Below, piece by piece: positions 18,101 to 26,529 of a stretch of DNA of 64,000 nt. Each line of letters starts with the position of its first letter. The stretch's first letter is position 1. The notes under the pieces were generated by a model. It made no database searches. It saw nothing but the letters and a program-made list of their open reading frames with translations, and had not been told where the DNA came from. The position numbers and the translations under genes are program-made. The stretch covers positions 1 to 64,000 of the forward strand of contig NZ_SKCD01000044.1 of NCBI RefSeq assembly GCF_006542765.1, given 5' to 3'. This stretch comes from Paenibacillus luteus (lineage in GTDB: Bacteria; Bacillota; Bacilli; Paenibacillales; Paenibacillaceae).

Positions 18101-21100
18101 AATACAGCCGTAACCCTCACGGCGACAGTAAGCAAAGGAACGGTAACACCGGTTGTTAAAACATTTAATATTGTCGTTCGCGGAACAGGTACCGGAACGG
18201 ACGAGGATGCGGTAAATGATATGCTAAATAAACTGACTTGGAATTTAATTAAAGGCGTGAATGCTTCTGAGACTAACGTCACGACGAACTTAGTTCTTCC
18301 GTCCATGGGTGAAAATATGACGGATATTACATGGACGACATCCGCTGCTACCCTCATAACCGCTGCGGGCGCGATTCTGACAAACCGTCCGGACGGCGGC
18401 GGTGAGGTAACGCTCACGGCGACGGTAAAAAGAGGCCCGGTAGCCGCTCCTGTAACCATGACTAAAGCATTTGTGCTCACGGTTCCGGATCGATATGATT
18501 ACGCAAAACATATGAGAACAGCAATTGTTCAGGATCACGATGCAAAAGATTGGGCGATATCGGACTTTAACGTACTCGCTTTCGGTGCGAAAACAGCAGA
18601 GATGGCAGAAGCGGAAGGCTTAGTTAATTTCGATAACAGAGAGGCTTTCCAAGCGGCGATTGATGCGGCTTATAATGACGGCGGCGGCGTAGTCTATGTT
18701 CCAGCGGGAACCTTTGCGTTCTACACGGAAACTACCGGCACAATAAGCGTTCAAAGCACGACAGGCAGTACAAACTACGAATATAAACAGGTTTTAAATT
18801 TACGGGCAGGCGTACAGCTCCGTGGCGAATGGGATAACCCGGATGCAGACGGTTACGACGGTAAAATCGACGGAACCATTCTAGCAGTCTATGCCGGACA
18901 TAATTCCGCCAATTATGACACGTATGTTGACTCTGACGAGAGAGAAAATCAAACAGGCGGCAAAAAAGTAGCTAACGTATCCGATCGATTCATAGACATG
19001 GAACAAGGCACAGGTGTAACGAACCTTTCAGTCTGGTATCCAAATCAAGATATTCATGCTACAACCACGGTTGAAAAGAGGAACGCAGATGGTCAGAAGA
19101 CAGGGGAATTTGAGGATATCAAAGGAATTCCATATCCATGGACGTTCTATCAGAGAACCGGAAACAGCGTCACGCTTGATAACGTTACTCTTGTAAACGC
19201 TTGGGGTGGATTCATCTCCCTGCCAAGTGAAATGCATTACGTTGTGAACAGCAATATGACGGCTCTCTACAAGGGCATCGTGGTTCACACGTGTACAGAC
19301 ATCGGACGTATCGAGAACGTGGACATGAACCCGAAATACTGGGCAAATTCAGGCCTTGACGGCGCACCGTCTCTTACGGACGCGAGAGCGTACACAAGAG
19401 CGAACGCTACCGGATTCATGATGCACCGATCAGATTGGGAATATGTCTCGGGATTGAATATTTCCGGGTATAAGACGGGAATGTGGATCGGAAGAGAACC
19501 TGGCGGCGACGAAGCTCCAAACGCGCAGTTCTACGGATTGAAAATCGAAGACAGTCAAACGGGTATTTACATTGACAACGTTAACGGATTCGGCCTGCTG
19601 CTCTCGAACTCGGAATTCGGAGGCGACACGGCAGTATATTTCAACGAACGTTTCGACACTTCTGTTCAATTCAATGGAGTTGCATTCAAAGGTCCAATCG
19701 TAAGCAACGCCAGAGGCGGCGTGATATCCTTTGAGGATAGTACGTTCGACGAATATGACGATTATGCGCTGAACTTCCTGGGCCGAGGCAACGCATTAGT
19801 CAGTCAGAGCAACTTCAAACAAGCAGACAAACATGCACATTTGGGAACAAACTTCGGAACATTCAAATCGGTAAATTCCGGTTATAACCTTAACATCGAG
19901 AGCGCTAACCTTGCCGCTCACATCGATAACCTTGAACTTGATGTTAAGGCTGACGGCAATAACACCGCGGTACAAATCGTGAATGATGTTGATTATCTAT
20001 TTGAACCTATTCCGAAAGATGTAAAAACAGATATTGATGTACACCCGAGACCAACATCAAGCGCAGTGCTTAGACTTGACTTCCCGCGCTCGTTAACAGG
20101 CAACGCACCGACCGTGGATATTTCTGCAAAGTTGCAGGATGCTCTCAACTATATTAAAGCTAATCACGGCGGCGGCACCATCTATTTACCGGGTGGAAGA
20201 TATAGGTTGAATAGTCCTGTCATCGTTCCGGAGGGTGTCGAACTTAGAGGAACATGGGACGTACAGCATCATACTCAAGGCGGCGGCACGGCAATCTTTA
20301 CAGCGTACACCGGCGGGGCTGAGGGAGAAAACGGAAATTCCCTCATACAGCTTAAGGCAAACGCAGGCCTCAGAGGGCTTAACATTACGCAATCAAATAT
20401 AACCAGCGTCAATCTCGACAACCCCAACCAAACGCTAAAAACTCCGTTTTTGGTACAGGGGCAAGGTGCAGGCGTATATGCAATCAACTTAACGATCCCG
20501 ATAGGGGATAAAGGCATAGATCTGGCTTCCTATAAAACCGATGGCCACTATGTCGACTATTTAGGCGGCACGCTCCTTAGAGCAGGCATCTGGGTAGGAG
20601 GAGGCGCGGAAGGCGGATTTATTAGAAATATGCAATTCAATCCGCATTACGCGTTGAGGCTTCCGGGAGGCCAAGGATATTCGGCACCTACCGGCGATTT
20701 GTACGGTTTCGTACAAAGATACATGAGTGCGCTAAAATTCGCGGATGTGGAAGACCAGACGATTTTCAACAATTTCGTTTTCGGCTCGGTATACGGCATA
20801 CATTTCCTGAAAAGAGACCTGGGGAACGGCGAATTCGCATACCCCGGAAAAATGACGATGATTGGCCACGGTTCGGACGGAACCACGTACGCTCTCTATG
20901 TGGAAGACGCGGACGAACATACCAAAATCATCGCGATCAACTCGGAATTGGTTAACACGAACATTACGACGGAGCCAAGCAGAGCGTATGTCAGGATGGG
21001 CGATGCAGCTAATACCGCAAAAATCGACCAAGACGCCGAACTTGTTCTGTACAACAGCGCGTTCTGGGGAAGCCCGACCGTAGCGGGAGCGATCGTGAAT

Positions 21101-23362
21101 AACGGTATCGTTCGTTTACAGCAAGCCAACTTCACTCAGCTGCCCGGCAACAATCCGGGTATAGATGTCCAAGGCGGTAAGGCGCATGTATACACTTCCT
21201 ATTTCCAGCCGTCTAAGAACGGCCAGAATAATAATGTATATGCCATGCTGCGCGAGGGCGGAACATCGGTAGAACTTAGCAACAATTATTACGCATCCGG
21301 TTTGAGAAACAGTACCCCACCAGGCAATCCGTACGGCATTTACGGCTCGGATTTATTGGCGGAACCGTTTGTATTTAACCTAACCAAAAACGGAGATAAA
21401 CAACAATTCACCGTTAAGTATAATGTTGGAGGAAGAGCCTCTGCACCCGGAACATTAACGATTGTTTCCCCGGCTGCCTATGCTAAAGATCTCACTCCCA
21501 TTAAATTTAACGCGCTTGAGGCAGGCGAATCCGTAACCGTAGATTTACCGTATTATGTTGCAGGCCTGATCACATTCAAGCTTCAACTCGAAGACGGAAA
21601 AGCATACACCTATACGGCAAAATTTGACGCAGCTTACGCTGAAAAGGTAAGTTCTGCAGGCGCAGAAAATCCGGCAAAGAGTGCCGCAACTCCGGCATTT
21701 GTCATGGACACAAAAGATTATGTCACTTCGGGAACGTGGGATGGTCCTCAAGACCTTAGCGTTGGATCTCATTTCGCATGGGACGACAGCAATTTATACG
21801 CGTACATTGTCGTTACAGACGACGTTCACTTCAACAGCCAGACCGGAGGAAATATATGGAGAGAGGATAATTTGCAATTAGGCATTGATATGCGCAATCC
21901 TGCAACCGACAGTATCACGCGGAATGAATTGGGATTCGCACTCACCAATGACAAGGAAGTTATCAAATGGGCTTGGACTCGTCCTACAGGCGCCAATGCA
22001 CCGACTGCTCCGACAACGGATATAGGGGCAAAGATTACAAGAGATGAAGATACGAAAACGACGATTTACGATTTAAAGATTCCGTTTAATACCGTTCATA
22101 ATAATCCTGCATCGGTGCTTACGAACGGAAGAATCGGAATATCAATCATGCTCAACGAATCTGACAGCTCGCGTGAATCAGACAGCACCAGATCCACCTT
22201 TGAAGTTGAAAGCGGACAATTAAAAAATTCAAGCTCATTTACAGACGTTTATCTGTTAGGCGCAGGCAAATACAGTGAAATGCTTGAAGCATCAGCAAGG
22301 GCTGCCGTTTCAAAGGCTCTCGCGTCTGGATCGGCTGCTGATATCGCTATGGCTCGCAACTTTGTCACTATTATGGCAGACGGCAAGGTTAAGAAGGATC
22401 TTCTTAACCAAATCAAACCTATCGTTCAGGATAGCGAAATCAGCCCAACTGCTGCTGAATTCGATTTGAACCCTAGCAAGCAGCAAGCAGTTGCAATCAA
22501 GCTGGAGCTTAAAGGAAATACACTGACGGCCATTAAGAACGGGAGTGTGCTGCTGCAGGCGGGAACCGATTATGTTGTAAATAACGATCAGATCTCGATT
22601 ACGACGGCTTACTTGACGAAATTGCAAAAAGGGACTGCGCAGCTAACATTTGAGTTTAGCGCAGGCCAGCCACAAGTGCTGACGATTACAGTAGTTGATA
22701 CAACGCCTGGCGACAACGGGGGTAACAATGGCGGTAACAATGGAGGTAACAATGGAGGCAACAACGGAGGTAACGCTGGCGGAAATAACGGAGGCAACAC
22801 CGGCGGAAATCAAGAAAATCAGATTGAATTGAAGGATATTGCCGGTCACTGGGCAGAAGCTGCGATTCGTAAAGCAGTGACAAAAGGCTTTGTGGTTGGC
22901 TACAAGGATCAAACGTTCAAGCCAAATGCGGCGGTAACACGTGCGGAATTTGCAGTGATGTTATCCCGCGCATTACCTGTACAAGGCGATGGAAAGCAGC
23001 ATGCCTTTAAGGATGAAGATAACATTGCTCCATGGGCAAAAGAAGCGCTTGAGCAGGCAGTATCAGCAGGGATTTTAAGCGGTTATGCGGATGGGACGCT
23101 GCGTCCCAATAGCGGTTTGACGCGTGCCGAGCTTGCGGTTATGATTGCTCGTGCTTTGAAGCTGGAAGATCAAAAGGACAAATCAGCAAACTTTACTGAC
23201 CATGCTAAACTGCCAGAGTGGGCCATGGGCGCGATTGGCGCAGTAGCTGCAAAAGGGATTATGCAAGGCAAGGAAGCCGGCAAGTTTGACTTCAATGCAG
23301 TGGCAACCAGAGCGGAAGTAATTACAATTCTGCTCCGCATTTTGGAGCTGGATGAGAATTAA
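15119..23362 (+). CDS. Giant secreted SLH-anchored parallel beta-helix protein (pectate-lyase-like)
   Basis: A 2747-residue modular exoprotein. It has a signal peptide (cleavage after VSA, ~residue 29) and two copies of a ~350-residue unit (30-395 and 396-750), each with a binding-module-like region (shared end IKNPRFQ), an FN3/Ig-like segment and an atrophied bacterial Ig domain starting LTWDTI. A third binding-like region (750-925) precedes two more Ig copies (929-1021, 1027-1123). Two Pectate_lyase_3-type beta-helices follow (~1144-1633, entry FNVLAFGAK and GGGVVYVPAGTF; ~1650-2084, entry GGGTIYLPGGRY). Then come a CBM9-like domain (~2191-2380), CBM_X2-like (~2441-2521), an NNGG-repeat linker and three SLH domains (2571-2747). 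ATG 15119 follows GGAGG by 10 bases. It probably cleaves or binds plant polysaccharide at the cell wall; the substrate is not readable. Confidence 0.85.
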   Translation: MIKRRLLAFLLVTSMLFTLASPLMTVSAAWGDAVSLLTVNAGTDGNTATNADAPDGQKAWSLNTGTSKGGGPWDNLFTPSVAPLKDVSAYKDGYFAFEMYIPNASFKNMQGNNWLVIVSDSNPAADKFNADSRLQLDVSGVTNGAVGTWATVYTKLSTSSAVAGNFNDAWLDQVTRLAMHLQWDTNVPSTDVFIKNPRFQKSALGVPVSPSTAPALDAATKTVTANAPASGQAVEFAISEDGIAPAAGWVDGNKNGNVYTHQFATLPSAQTYYVFARSKADSSYNFIGASSRMTVTSIDEQTLVNEAAASLTWDTIKGSNTSNTDVKSQLSLPTAIGTTNVAWSSDNAAISNTGGVNRLLNREVDKTVVLTAIITKGNASATQTFTMTVKAVPAEVNARAATYFPNIEEGTNNAIAPDGNNAVKLGAGKIGAGIERLWDARFINDSGNQDLSAYANQYFVFDMYVTHSDLLKLSGNNWIAMASGGNNLDTNSRLNLNVNEIKNGKVNEWITVYAQLSAANSPNGFNPVHLDTVQAGRLQMQWSSVPQGDIYIKNPRFQNNVDSPKPIPTAVETTGNVTLSSAAPANGQAVQFAINTTGDAPAAGDWTTGTLNAGTYTSAFAKPTGSTYYTFARTAQNTQYPFAGTHTRVKVVHLDDNQAVTDAANKLTWDTIRNSNAIQSEVRTGLSLHATGANDTAIAWTAEPAGIIDPATGSVTRDPDVGKAVTLTATITKGNAAPAHVIFNLTVASTSNELAEVFIDFNDPESFDAVDAIGSGLGDGGDPAGPFQGLQGNGIGISLIGDGGTAVDVVTQSGVDAVKVGNFMYVIVDDLKLKQANKAELAVTYWRPSATGGIPLQYNTIYPGSFSGFEAYRSASLPATGSGNAWVTSKVVLNGANFAIGAQNQGAHFRIGAAGAIIQSIRITEIPPTDEEAVKLVSDALTWDAIKGTNTRQDLVETNLTLAKAGSANTNIVWTSTNSTVINSNTGAIDRQGVNTAVTLTATVSKGTVTPVVKTFNIVVRGTGTGTDEDAVNDMLNKLTWNLIKGVNASETNVTTNLVLPSMGENMTDITWTTSAATLITAAGAILTNRPDGGGEVTLTATVKRGPVAAPVTMTKAFVLTVPDRYDYAKHMRTAIVQDHDAKDWAISDFNVLAFGAKTAEMAEAEGLVNFDNREAFQAAIDAAYNDGGGVVYVPAGTFAFYTETTGTISVQSTTGSTNYEYKQVLNLRAGVQLRGEWDNPDADGYDGKIDGTILAVYAGHNSANYDTYVDSDERENQTGGKKVANVSDRFIDMEQGTGVTNLSVWYPNQDIHATTTVEKRNADGQKTGEFEDIKGIPYPWTFYQRTGNSVTLDNVTLVNAWGGFISLPSEMHYVVNSNMTALYKGIVVHTCTDIGRIENVDMNPKYWANSGLDGAPSLTDARAYTRANATGFMMHRSDWEYVSGLNISGYKTGMWIGREPGGDEAPNAQFYGLKIEDSQTGIYIDNVNGFGLLLSNSEFGGDTAVYFNERFDTSVQFNGVAFKGPIVSNARGGVISFEDSTFDEYDDYALNFLGRGNALVSQSNFKQADKHAHLGTNFGTFKSVNSGYNLNIESANLAAHIDNLELDVKADGNNTAVQIVNDVDYLFEPIPKDVKTDIDVHPRPTSSAVLRLDFPRSLTGNAPTVDISAKLQDALNYIKANHGGGTIYLPGGRYRLNSPVIVPEGVELRGTWDVQHHTQGGGTAIFTAYTGGAEGENGNSLIQLKANAGLRGLNITQSNITSVNLDNPNQTLKTPFLVQGQGAGVYAINLTIPIGDKGIDLASYKTDGHYVDYLGGTLLRAGIWVGGGAEGGFIRNMQFNPHYALRLPGGQGYSAPTGDLYGFVQRYMSALKFADVEDQTIFNNFVFGSVYGIHFLKRDLGNGEFAYPGKMTMIGHGSDGTTYALYVEDADEHTKIIAINSELVNTNITTEPSRAYVRMGDAANTAKIDQDAELVLYNSAFWGSPTVAGAIVNNGIVRLQQANFTQLPGNNPGIDVQGGKAHVYTSYFQPSKNGQNNNVYAMLREGGTSVELSNNYYASGLRNSTPPGNPYGIYGSDLLAEPFVFNLTKNGDKQQFTVKYNVGGRASAPGTLTIVSPAAYAKDLTPIKFNALEAGESVTVDLPYYVAGLITFKLQLEDGKAYTYTAKFDAAYAEKVSSAGAENPAKSAATPAFVMDTKDYVTSGTWDGPQDLSVGSHFAWDDSNLYAYIVVTDDVHFNSQTGGNIWREDNLQLGIDMRNPATDSITRNELGFALTNDKEVIKWAWTRPTGANAPTAPTTDIGAKITRDEDTKTTIYDLKIPFNTVHNNPASVLTNGRIGISIMLNESDSSRESDSTRSTFEVESGQLKNSSSFTDVYLLGAGKYSEMLEASARAAVSKALASGSAADIAMARNFVTIMADGKVKKDLLNQIKPIVQDSEISPTAAEFDLNPSKQQAVAIKLELKGNTLTAIKNGSVLLQAGTDYVVNNDQISITTAYLTKLQKGTAQLTFEFSAGQPQVLTITVVDTTPGDNGGNNGGNNGGNNGGNNGGNAGGNNGGNTGGNQENQIELKDIAGHWAEAAIRKAVTKGFVVGYKDQTFKPNAAVTRAEFAVMLSRALPVQGDGKQHAFKDEDNIAPWAKEALEQAVSAGILSGYADGTLRPNSGLTRAELAVMIARALKLEDQKDKSANFTDHAKLPEWAMGAIGAVAAKGIMQGKEAGKFDFNAVATRAEVITILLRILELDEN
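22717..22805 (+). repeat. GGTAACAATGG-type tandem repeat encoding the NNGG linker
   Basis: About seven 12-base units, each reading Gly-Gly-Asn-(Asn/Ala/Thr) with variation in the third base. They encode the flexible spacer between the CBM_X2-like domain and the SLH anchor. Copy number may vary between strains by slippage. Confidence 0.8.
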
Positions 23363-23414
23363 GAAGACCGTCCAGCAGAATTGTAGCTAGCGGGTAGCAG
23401 AGTTTTAATCAGAG

Positions 23415-23457
23415 AGGATGTCAGCGGCGATTAGCCAAGGCTGGCATCCTTTTTATT
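23415..23457 (+). terminator. Terminator of the giant SLH protein gene
   Basis: AGGATGTCAGC pairs with GCTGGCATCCT (11 pairs, one G-T), followed by TTTTTATTT, 52 bases after the stop codon. Confidence 0.88.
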
Positions 23458-23832
23458 TGCCTTTGTATGATTAGGCATTGAAGCACCAATGCATTGACTG
23501 TGCGTACTTGTCCCGAACACTTAATCACCGAAATTGGAAAGATAAAGCATCGATTTTATCTTTTTCTCCATCAGACAAGACGGTATACTTAAGATAATTA
23601 ATGAGAAAACGGCATCGGATATGCGGAGGAGCACTGCCTTGAATAAAATAAATCAATCCTGTAGGGGATCCTGCACGTTAATGAGATACAATCCATTGAA
23701 TTTGCTGAAAACGGAGAGAGGAATTATGCAAGCTCAGGCGCCTATACTCTCATTATTTGCTTGCATGGTCAAGGATTGCTGCGTTGGGGGCAAGATGCGC
23801 GATTCGATTCATTGTCGGGTACGAATTAACAT
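23458..23832. other. Intergenic region, no reliable gene
   Basis: An 81-codon forward ORF (23621-23866) runs into the tRNA-like remnant, has no recognisable similarity and is not called. No other structure was found. Confidence 0.4.
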
Positions 23833-23874
23833 GGTTTGCGATGAGGCAGGGGTCCTACCTCCTTAGGCTCCATC
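23833..23874 (+). pseudogene. Strongly decayed tRNA-Ala 3'-end remnant
   Basis: GCGATGAGG-CAGGGGT-...-CCTTAGGCTCCATCA aligns with the 3' half of the tRNA-Ala(GGC) copy at 12064-12145: the end of the anticodon stem, variable loop, T-arm and AGGCTCC acceptor strand are recognisable, but the T-loop is changed and CCA reads TCA. As in the first copy, a hairpin terminator follows about 12 bases later. It is not a functional tRNA. Confidence 0.5.
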
Positions 23875-23886
23875 AATATGAAATTA

Positions 23887-23912
23887 AACTACATCGAAAG
23901 ATGTAGTTTTTT
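23887..23912 (+). terminator. Hairpin terminator after the tRNA remnant
   Basis: AAACTACATC pairs with GATGTAGTTT around a GAA/AGAA-size loop, with the T-run continuing after the stem. Confidence 0.7.
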
Positions 23913-24006
23913 ATGTTTTTTGAGTGTTTTAGCGAGTCGAGGATGCGCTGGAAAGGAGGGCATCTGCTTCAGACCAGCTTTTCAGATGTTTTGTCTAACT
24001 TTTATT

Positions 24007-24035
24007 TTGAAAAAACTTGATAACCATGTTACGAT
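24007..24035 (+). promoter_or_regulatory. Promoter of the nitroreductase gene
   Basis: A -35 element TTGAAA (24007-24012) and a -10 element TACGAT (24030-24035) are separated by 17 bases. Transcription would begin about 35 bases before the chosen start codon. Confidence 0.5.
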
Positions 24036-24074
24036 GAGATGAATGTAAATAATTCCAATGCGAAAGGTGTGTTT

Positions 24075-24689
24075 ATGATGAGTCTGGAAGTTGTTCAAAC
24101 CATTGCAGAAGAAGTGCAGGGAAACCGTACGCCAGAGAATGGAATTAGTCCGTTGTTTCTTAACCGGTGGTCGCCGCGAGCATTCACGAATCAGCCTATA
24201 ACGGATGAGGATTTAAATGCTATATTGGAGGCGGCTCATTGGGCGCCATCTTCGTACAATGACCAGCCATGGCGGTTTATCGTTGCCAAGACCGAAGAAC
24301 ATCTGGGAGTCTTCCAAGCCTTTCTTGGTGATTTTAATAAATTATGGGCTTCAAGCGCGCCAGTTCTCGTACTTATTGCCTCGGATTCCAAACGCGAGAA
24401 TGGCGATCCCAATGGCGCTCATGCATTCGATGCGGGCGCCGCTTGGAGCAGCCTTGCCTTGCAAGCCACGCTTAAAGGGATTTCCACACATGCCATTGGT
24501 GGATTTGATCGTGAGGTTGCGCGCCGCGTGCTAGAAATTCCTGAGCAGTTCGAGCTGCATGCTGTAATTGCGATTGGATATCGTGGCGATAAAAGCAGCC
24601 TGCCTGAGGGCATTGCGGAGCGCGAAGTGCCGAATGGGCGCAAACCGCTCAACCAAGTTGTATTTGAAGGTAAAGTAAGCAAAGAATAA
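24075..24689 (+). CDS. Nitroreductase-family flavoprotein
   Basis: A 204-residue FMN-dependent nitroreductase-like protein. It has the RWSPRAF start motif near residue 21 (FMN phosphate contacts), AAHWAPSSYNDQPWRFIV near residue 48-65 and the C-terminal GYRGDKSSLPE. Members reduce nitro-aromatics, quinones or flavins with NAD(P)H. ATG 24075 was preferred over the in-frame 24039 because AAAGGTG lies 5 bases before it. It is a single-gene unit with its own promoter and terminator. Confidence 0.87.
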   Translation: MMSLEVVQTIAEEVQGNRTPENGISPLFLNRWSPRAFTNQPITDEDLNAILEAAHWAPSSYNDQPWRFIVAKTEEHLGVFQAFLGDFNKLWASSAPVLVLIASDSKRENGDPNGAHAFDAGAAWSSLALQATLKGISTHAIGGFDREVARRVLEIPEQFELHAVIAIGYRGDKSSLPEGIAEREVPNGRKPLNQVVFEGKVSKE

Positions 24690-24744
24690 CATATTTTATT
24701 TGATGGTTATCAATGATGTGAACAATTGAAAATAATAAAAAGAT

Positions 24745-24790
24745 AATCGCCCTCTGCTTTGCCATTCTGGCAAGTTGGAGGGCGATTTTT
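24745..24790 (+). terminator. Terminator after the nitroreductase gene
   Basis: AATCGCCCTC pairs with GAGGGCGATT, with an inner TTGCCA/TGGCAA stem, then TTTTTC. Confidence 0.88.
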
Positions 24791-24854
24791 CGTTTCTGAA
24801 GGAAACGTAAGTCACAATCGTTCTGCAGATTCGAACACCTTTCTGAAATATCTA

Positions 24855-24883
24855 TTGCCAAAAGAAATGATAAGAAATATAAT
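24855..24883 (+). promoter_or_regulatory. SigA-type promoter of the aminotransferase/DeoR catabolic unit
   Basis: A -35 element TTGCCA (24855-24860), a 17-base spacer and a perfect -10 element TATAAT (24878-24883). It lies just upstream of the repeated operator at 24895-24931, so a repressor there would block initiation. Confidence 0.75.
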
Positions 24884-24894
24884 ACTGTTAAAAT

Positions 24895-24931
24895 GAAAGT
24901 TAAACGAAAGTAAAAAGAAAGTTAAAACGAA
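24895..24931 (+). promoter_or_regulatory. Tandem operator, probably for the DeoR-family regulator at 26530
   Basis: GAAAGTTAAACGAA (24895-24908) and GAAAGTTAAAACGAA (24917-24931) are direct repeats with a 22-base period, two helical turns. Read on the minus strand they give TTCGTTT and CTTTC strings like the repeats bound by DeoR/GlpR/IolR-type repressors. They occupy the expected +5 to +45 region of the promoter at 24855-24883. Confidence 0.6.
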
Positions 24932-24955
24932 TAAAGGCTTGTAGAGGAAAGTGAG

Positions 24956-26506
24956 ATGAAAAGAATGAAATCAGTGAAAAGCTCATTGTTTCAGCTAATA
25001 GGCGAAGACTATATGGAATCAACCTTGGCTGGAGCGGCATTTCTTTCTGATCATAAGGTTTCGGAATTGGAAAAAATCGCTCATGAAGAAATTGAGTTCA
25101 TGCCTGAGGAATTTGTAAGCAGAATGGATGGATTGTTATCGAAGGTAGGTACAAGAATCATTCCTGAGCTAAATCAATCGAACGCAGGCGCGCCGACAAA
25201 TGCTTTTAAAGCGGCAGCAAATTTGAAAGCAAGTCCTCTTGGAGGATTGGGCTATCTAAGATTGGGGGAGGATGGGAAGCTTTATCTTGTCACCAAAAGC
25301 GAGCATTACCATACGCCCTTGGGTCATAATTTCCCCGGGTACCAACTAATCGATAATGCTAGACGTCTCGGTATTACTAATGCAACACATAACAACACGC
25401 GGGGGTATATTACTCGTTTACTGGAAAGGGAGCTTGTTCGAACCGTAAACGGATTAGGTCAAAACGACACCGAAGCGCTGGAGAACATTTTGATTGCTCA
25501 GAAGCCCCACGTCCTAAACCGTGTGATCAATTTGGAAACAGGGACGTTAGCCTGTGAAGCTGCAATAAAAATGATGCTTGCGCGGTTTTACAAGCTTGAC
25601 CTGACTTTCCCGGAACCTGAATTTAAGGATAGAATTCCTGTCTTTTTAGTTATGGCGGACAATGATGGGGGGGCTAAAGCGAACTATCATGGGACGACGG
25701 TGATTGCTCAGACTATGCGTGATTTGTGGCCTGGGATGTACGAGAAGATGAGCAGCGCGGGGATTTTGCAAGCTTGTCCGGTAAAGCTTAATGACATCGA
25801 GGACTTTAAGGCGAATTTCGAGCACTATAACAAGCCTCCATTTAAGGTGGCGGGCTTCCTGCATGAAATTATTATGATGAATTATGGCGGCATCAGACTT
25901 GAACAGCACTATTTAAAAGAAGCATACGAGCTTTGCCATGCTAACGACACTCCGGTAATGTGCGATGAAATTCAATCCTGTATGTGGTATCCCGGTATGT
26001 ATCTGTTTAGGGAATATGGCTTGAACCCAGATTTCGTAGTCATAGGAAAAGGCTTTCCAGGTGGGCAGTATCCAGCTTCGCGCGTCATTACGACTTCAGA
26101 GATGGATACGTTGAACCAGTTTGGCGCACTAGTAACCAATGGCCAGCAAGAATTAGCGGCATTAGCTTATTTGATCACAATGAAATTTGCCGAAGAGAAT
26201 CGAACGTATATCCGCGATATGGGCCTCTATTACGAAGAAAAGCTCAAAGAGTTGACGCTGCGACACCCCTCGCTTATTGAGAAGGTAGAGGGATTGGGAC
26301 ATCTTTCAACCTTATTCTTTCGCGATGCGGAGAAAGTTACGCAATTTACAAGCATTCTTAATCAGAATTGCATCGATATTAGCGCTCAAACCTATAAAGC
26401 GAAATGCCCGCCTGCTGCACTGACAAAACCGCCTATTATCGCTACCAAAATAATGATAGACTTCTTTTTGGATAAGATGGATGATGCTTTAGAAAGCATA
26501 AAATAA
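24956..26506 (+). CDS. PLP-dependent class III aminotransferase
   Basis: A 516-residue fold-type I enzyme. Features are the PLP-phosphate region ETGTLACEAAIKMM (~residues 198-212), NYHGTT near 244, the Asp of the acidic loop in CDEIQS (~340) and the PLP-binding Lys in IGKGFPGGQ (~366). It is longer than usual omega-aminotransferases (about 450) because of an N-terminal ~80-residue extension. ATG 24956 follows GAGGA by 7 bases. As first gene of a unit with alanine dehydrogenase, it probably transfers an amino group to pyruvate, as taurine-pyruvate and beta-alanine-pyruvate aminotransferases do. The amino donor is unknown. Confidence 0.82.
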   Translation: MKRMKSVKSSLFQLIGEDYMESTLAGAAFLSDHKVSELEKIAHEEIEFMPEEFVSRMDGLLSKVGTRIIPELNQSNAGAPTNAFKAAANLKASPLGGLGYLRLGEDGKLYLVTKSEHYHTPLGHNFPGYQLIDNARRLGITNATHNNTRGYITRLLERELVRTVNGLGQNDTEALENILIAQKPHVLNRVINLETGTLACEAAIKMMLARFYKLDLTFPEPEFKDRIPVFLVMADNDGGAKANYHGTTVIAQTMRDLWPGMYEKMSSAGILQACPVKLNDIEDFKANFEHYNKPPFKVAGFLHEIIMMNYGGIRLEQHYLKEAYELCHANDTPVMCDEIQSCMWYPGMYLFREYGLNPDFVVIGKGFPGGQYPASRVITTSEMDTLNQFGALVTNGQQELAALAYLITMKFAEENRTYIRDMGLYYEEKLKELTLRHPSLIEKVEGLGHLSTLFFRDAEKVTQFTSILNQNCIDISAQTYKAKCPPAALTKPPIIATKIMIDFFLDKMDDALESIK

Positions 26507-26529
26507 CATGGATGGATGAAGGAGAAATT

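Noticed and set aside
22609-22912. Minus-strand ORFs rich in Leu-Pro or Val-Thr across the linker
   Set aside because: They are shadows of the GGTAAC-type repeat in the giant SLH gene.
23621-23866. 81-codon forward ORF before the second tRNA-like remnant
   Set aside because: It has no recognisable similarity, is rich in Cys/Arg in a non-coding way, and runs into the tRNA-Ala remnant.
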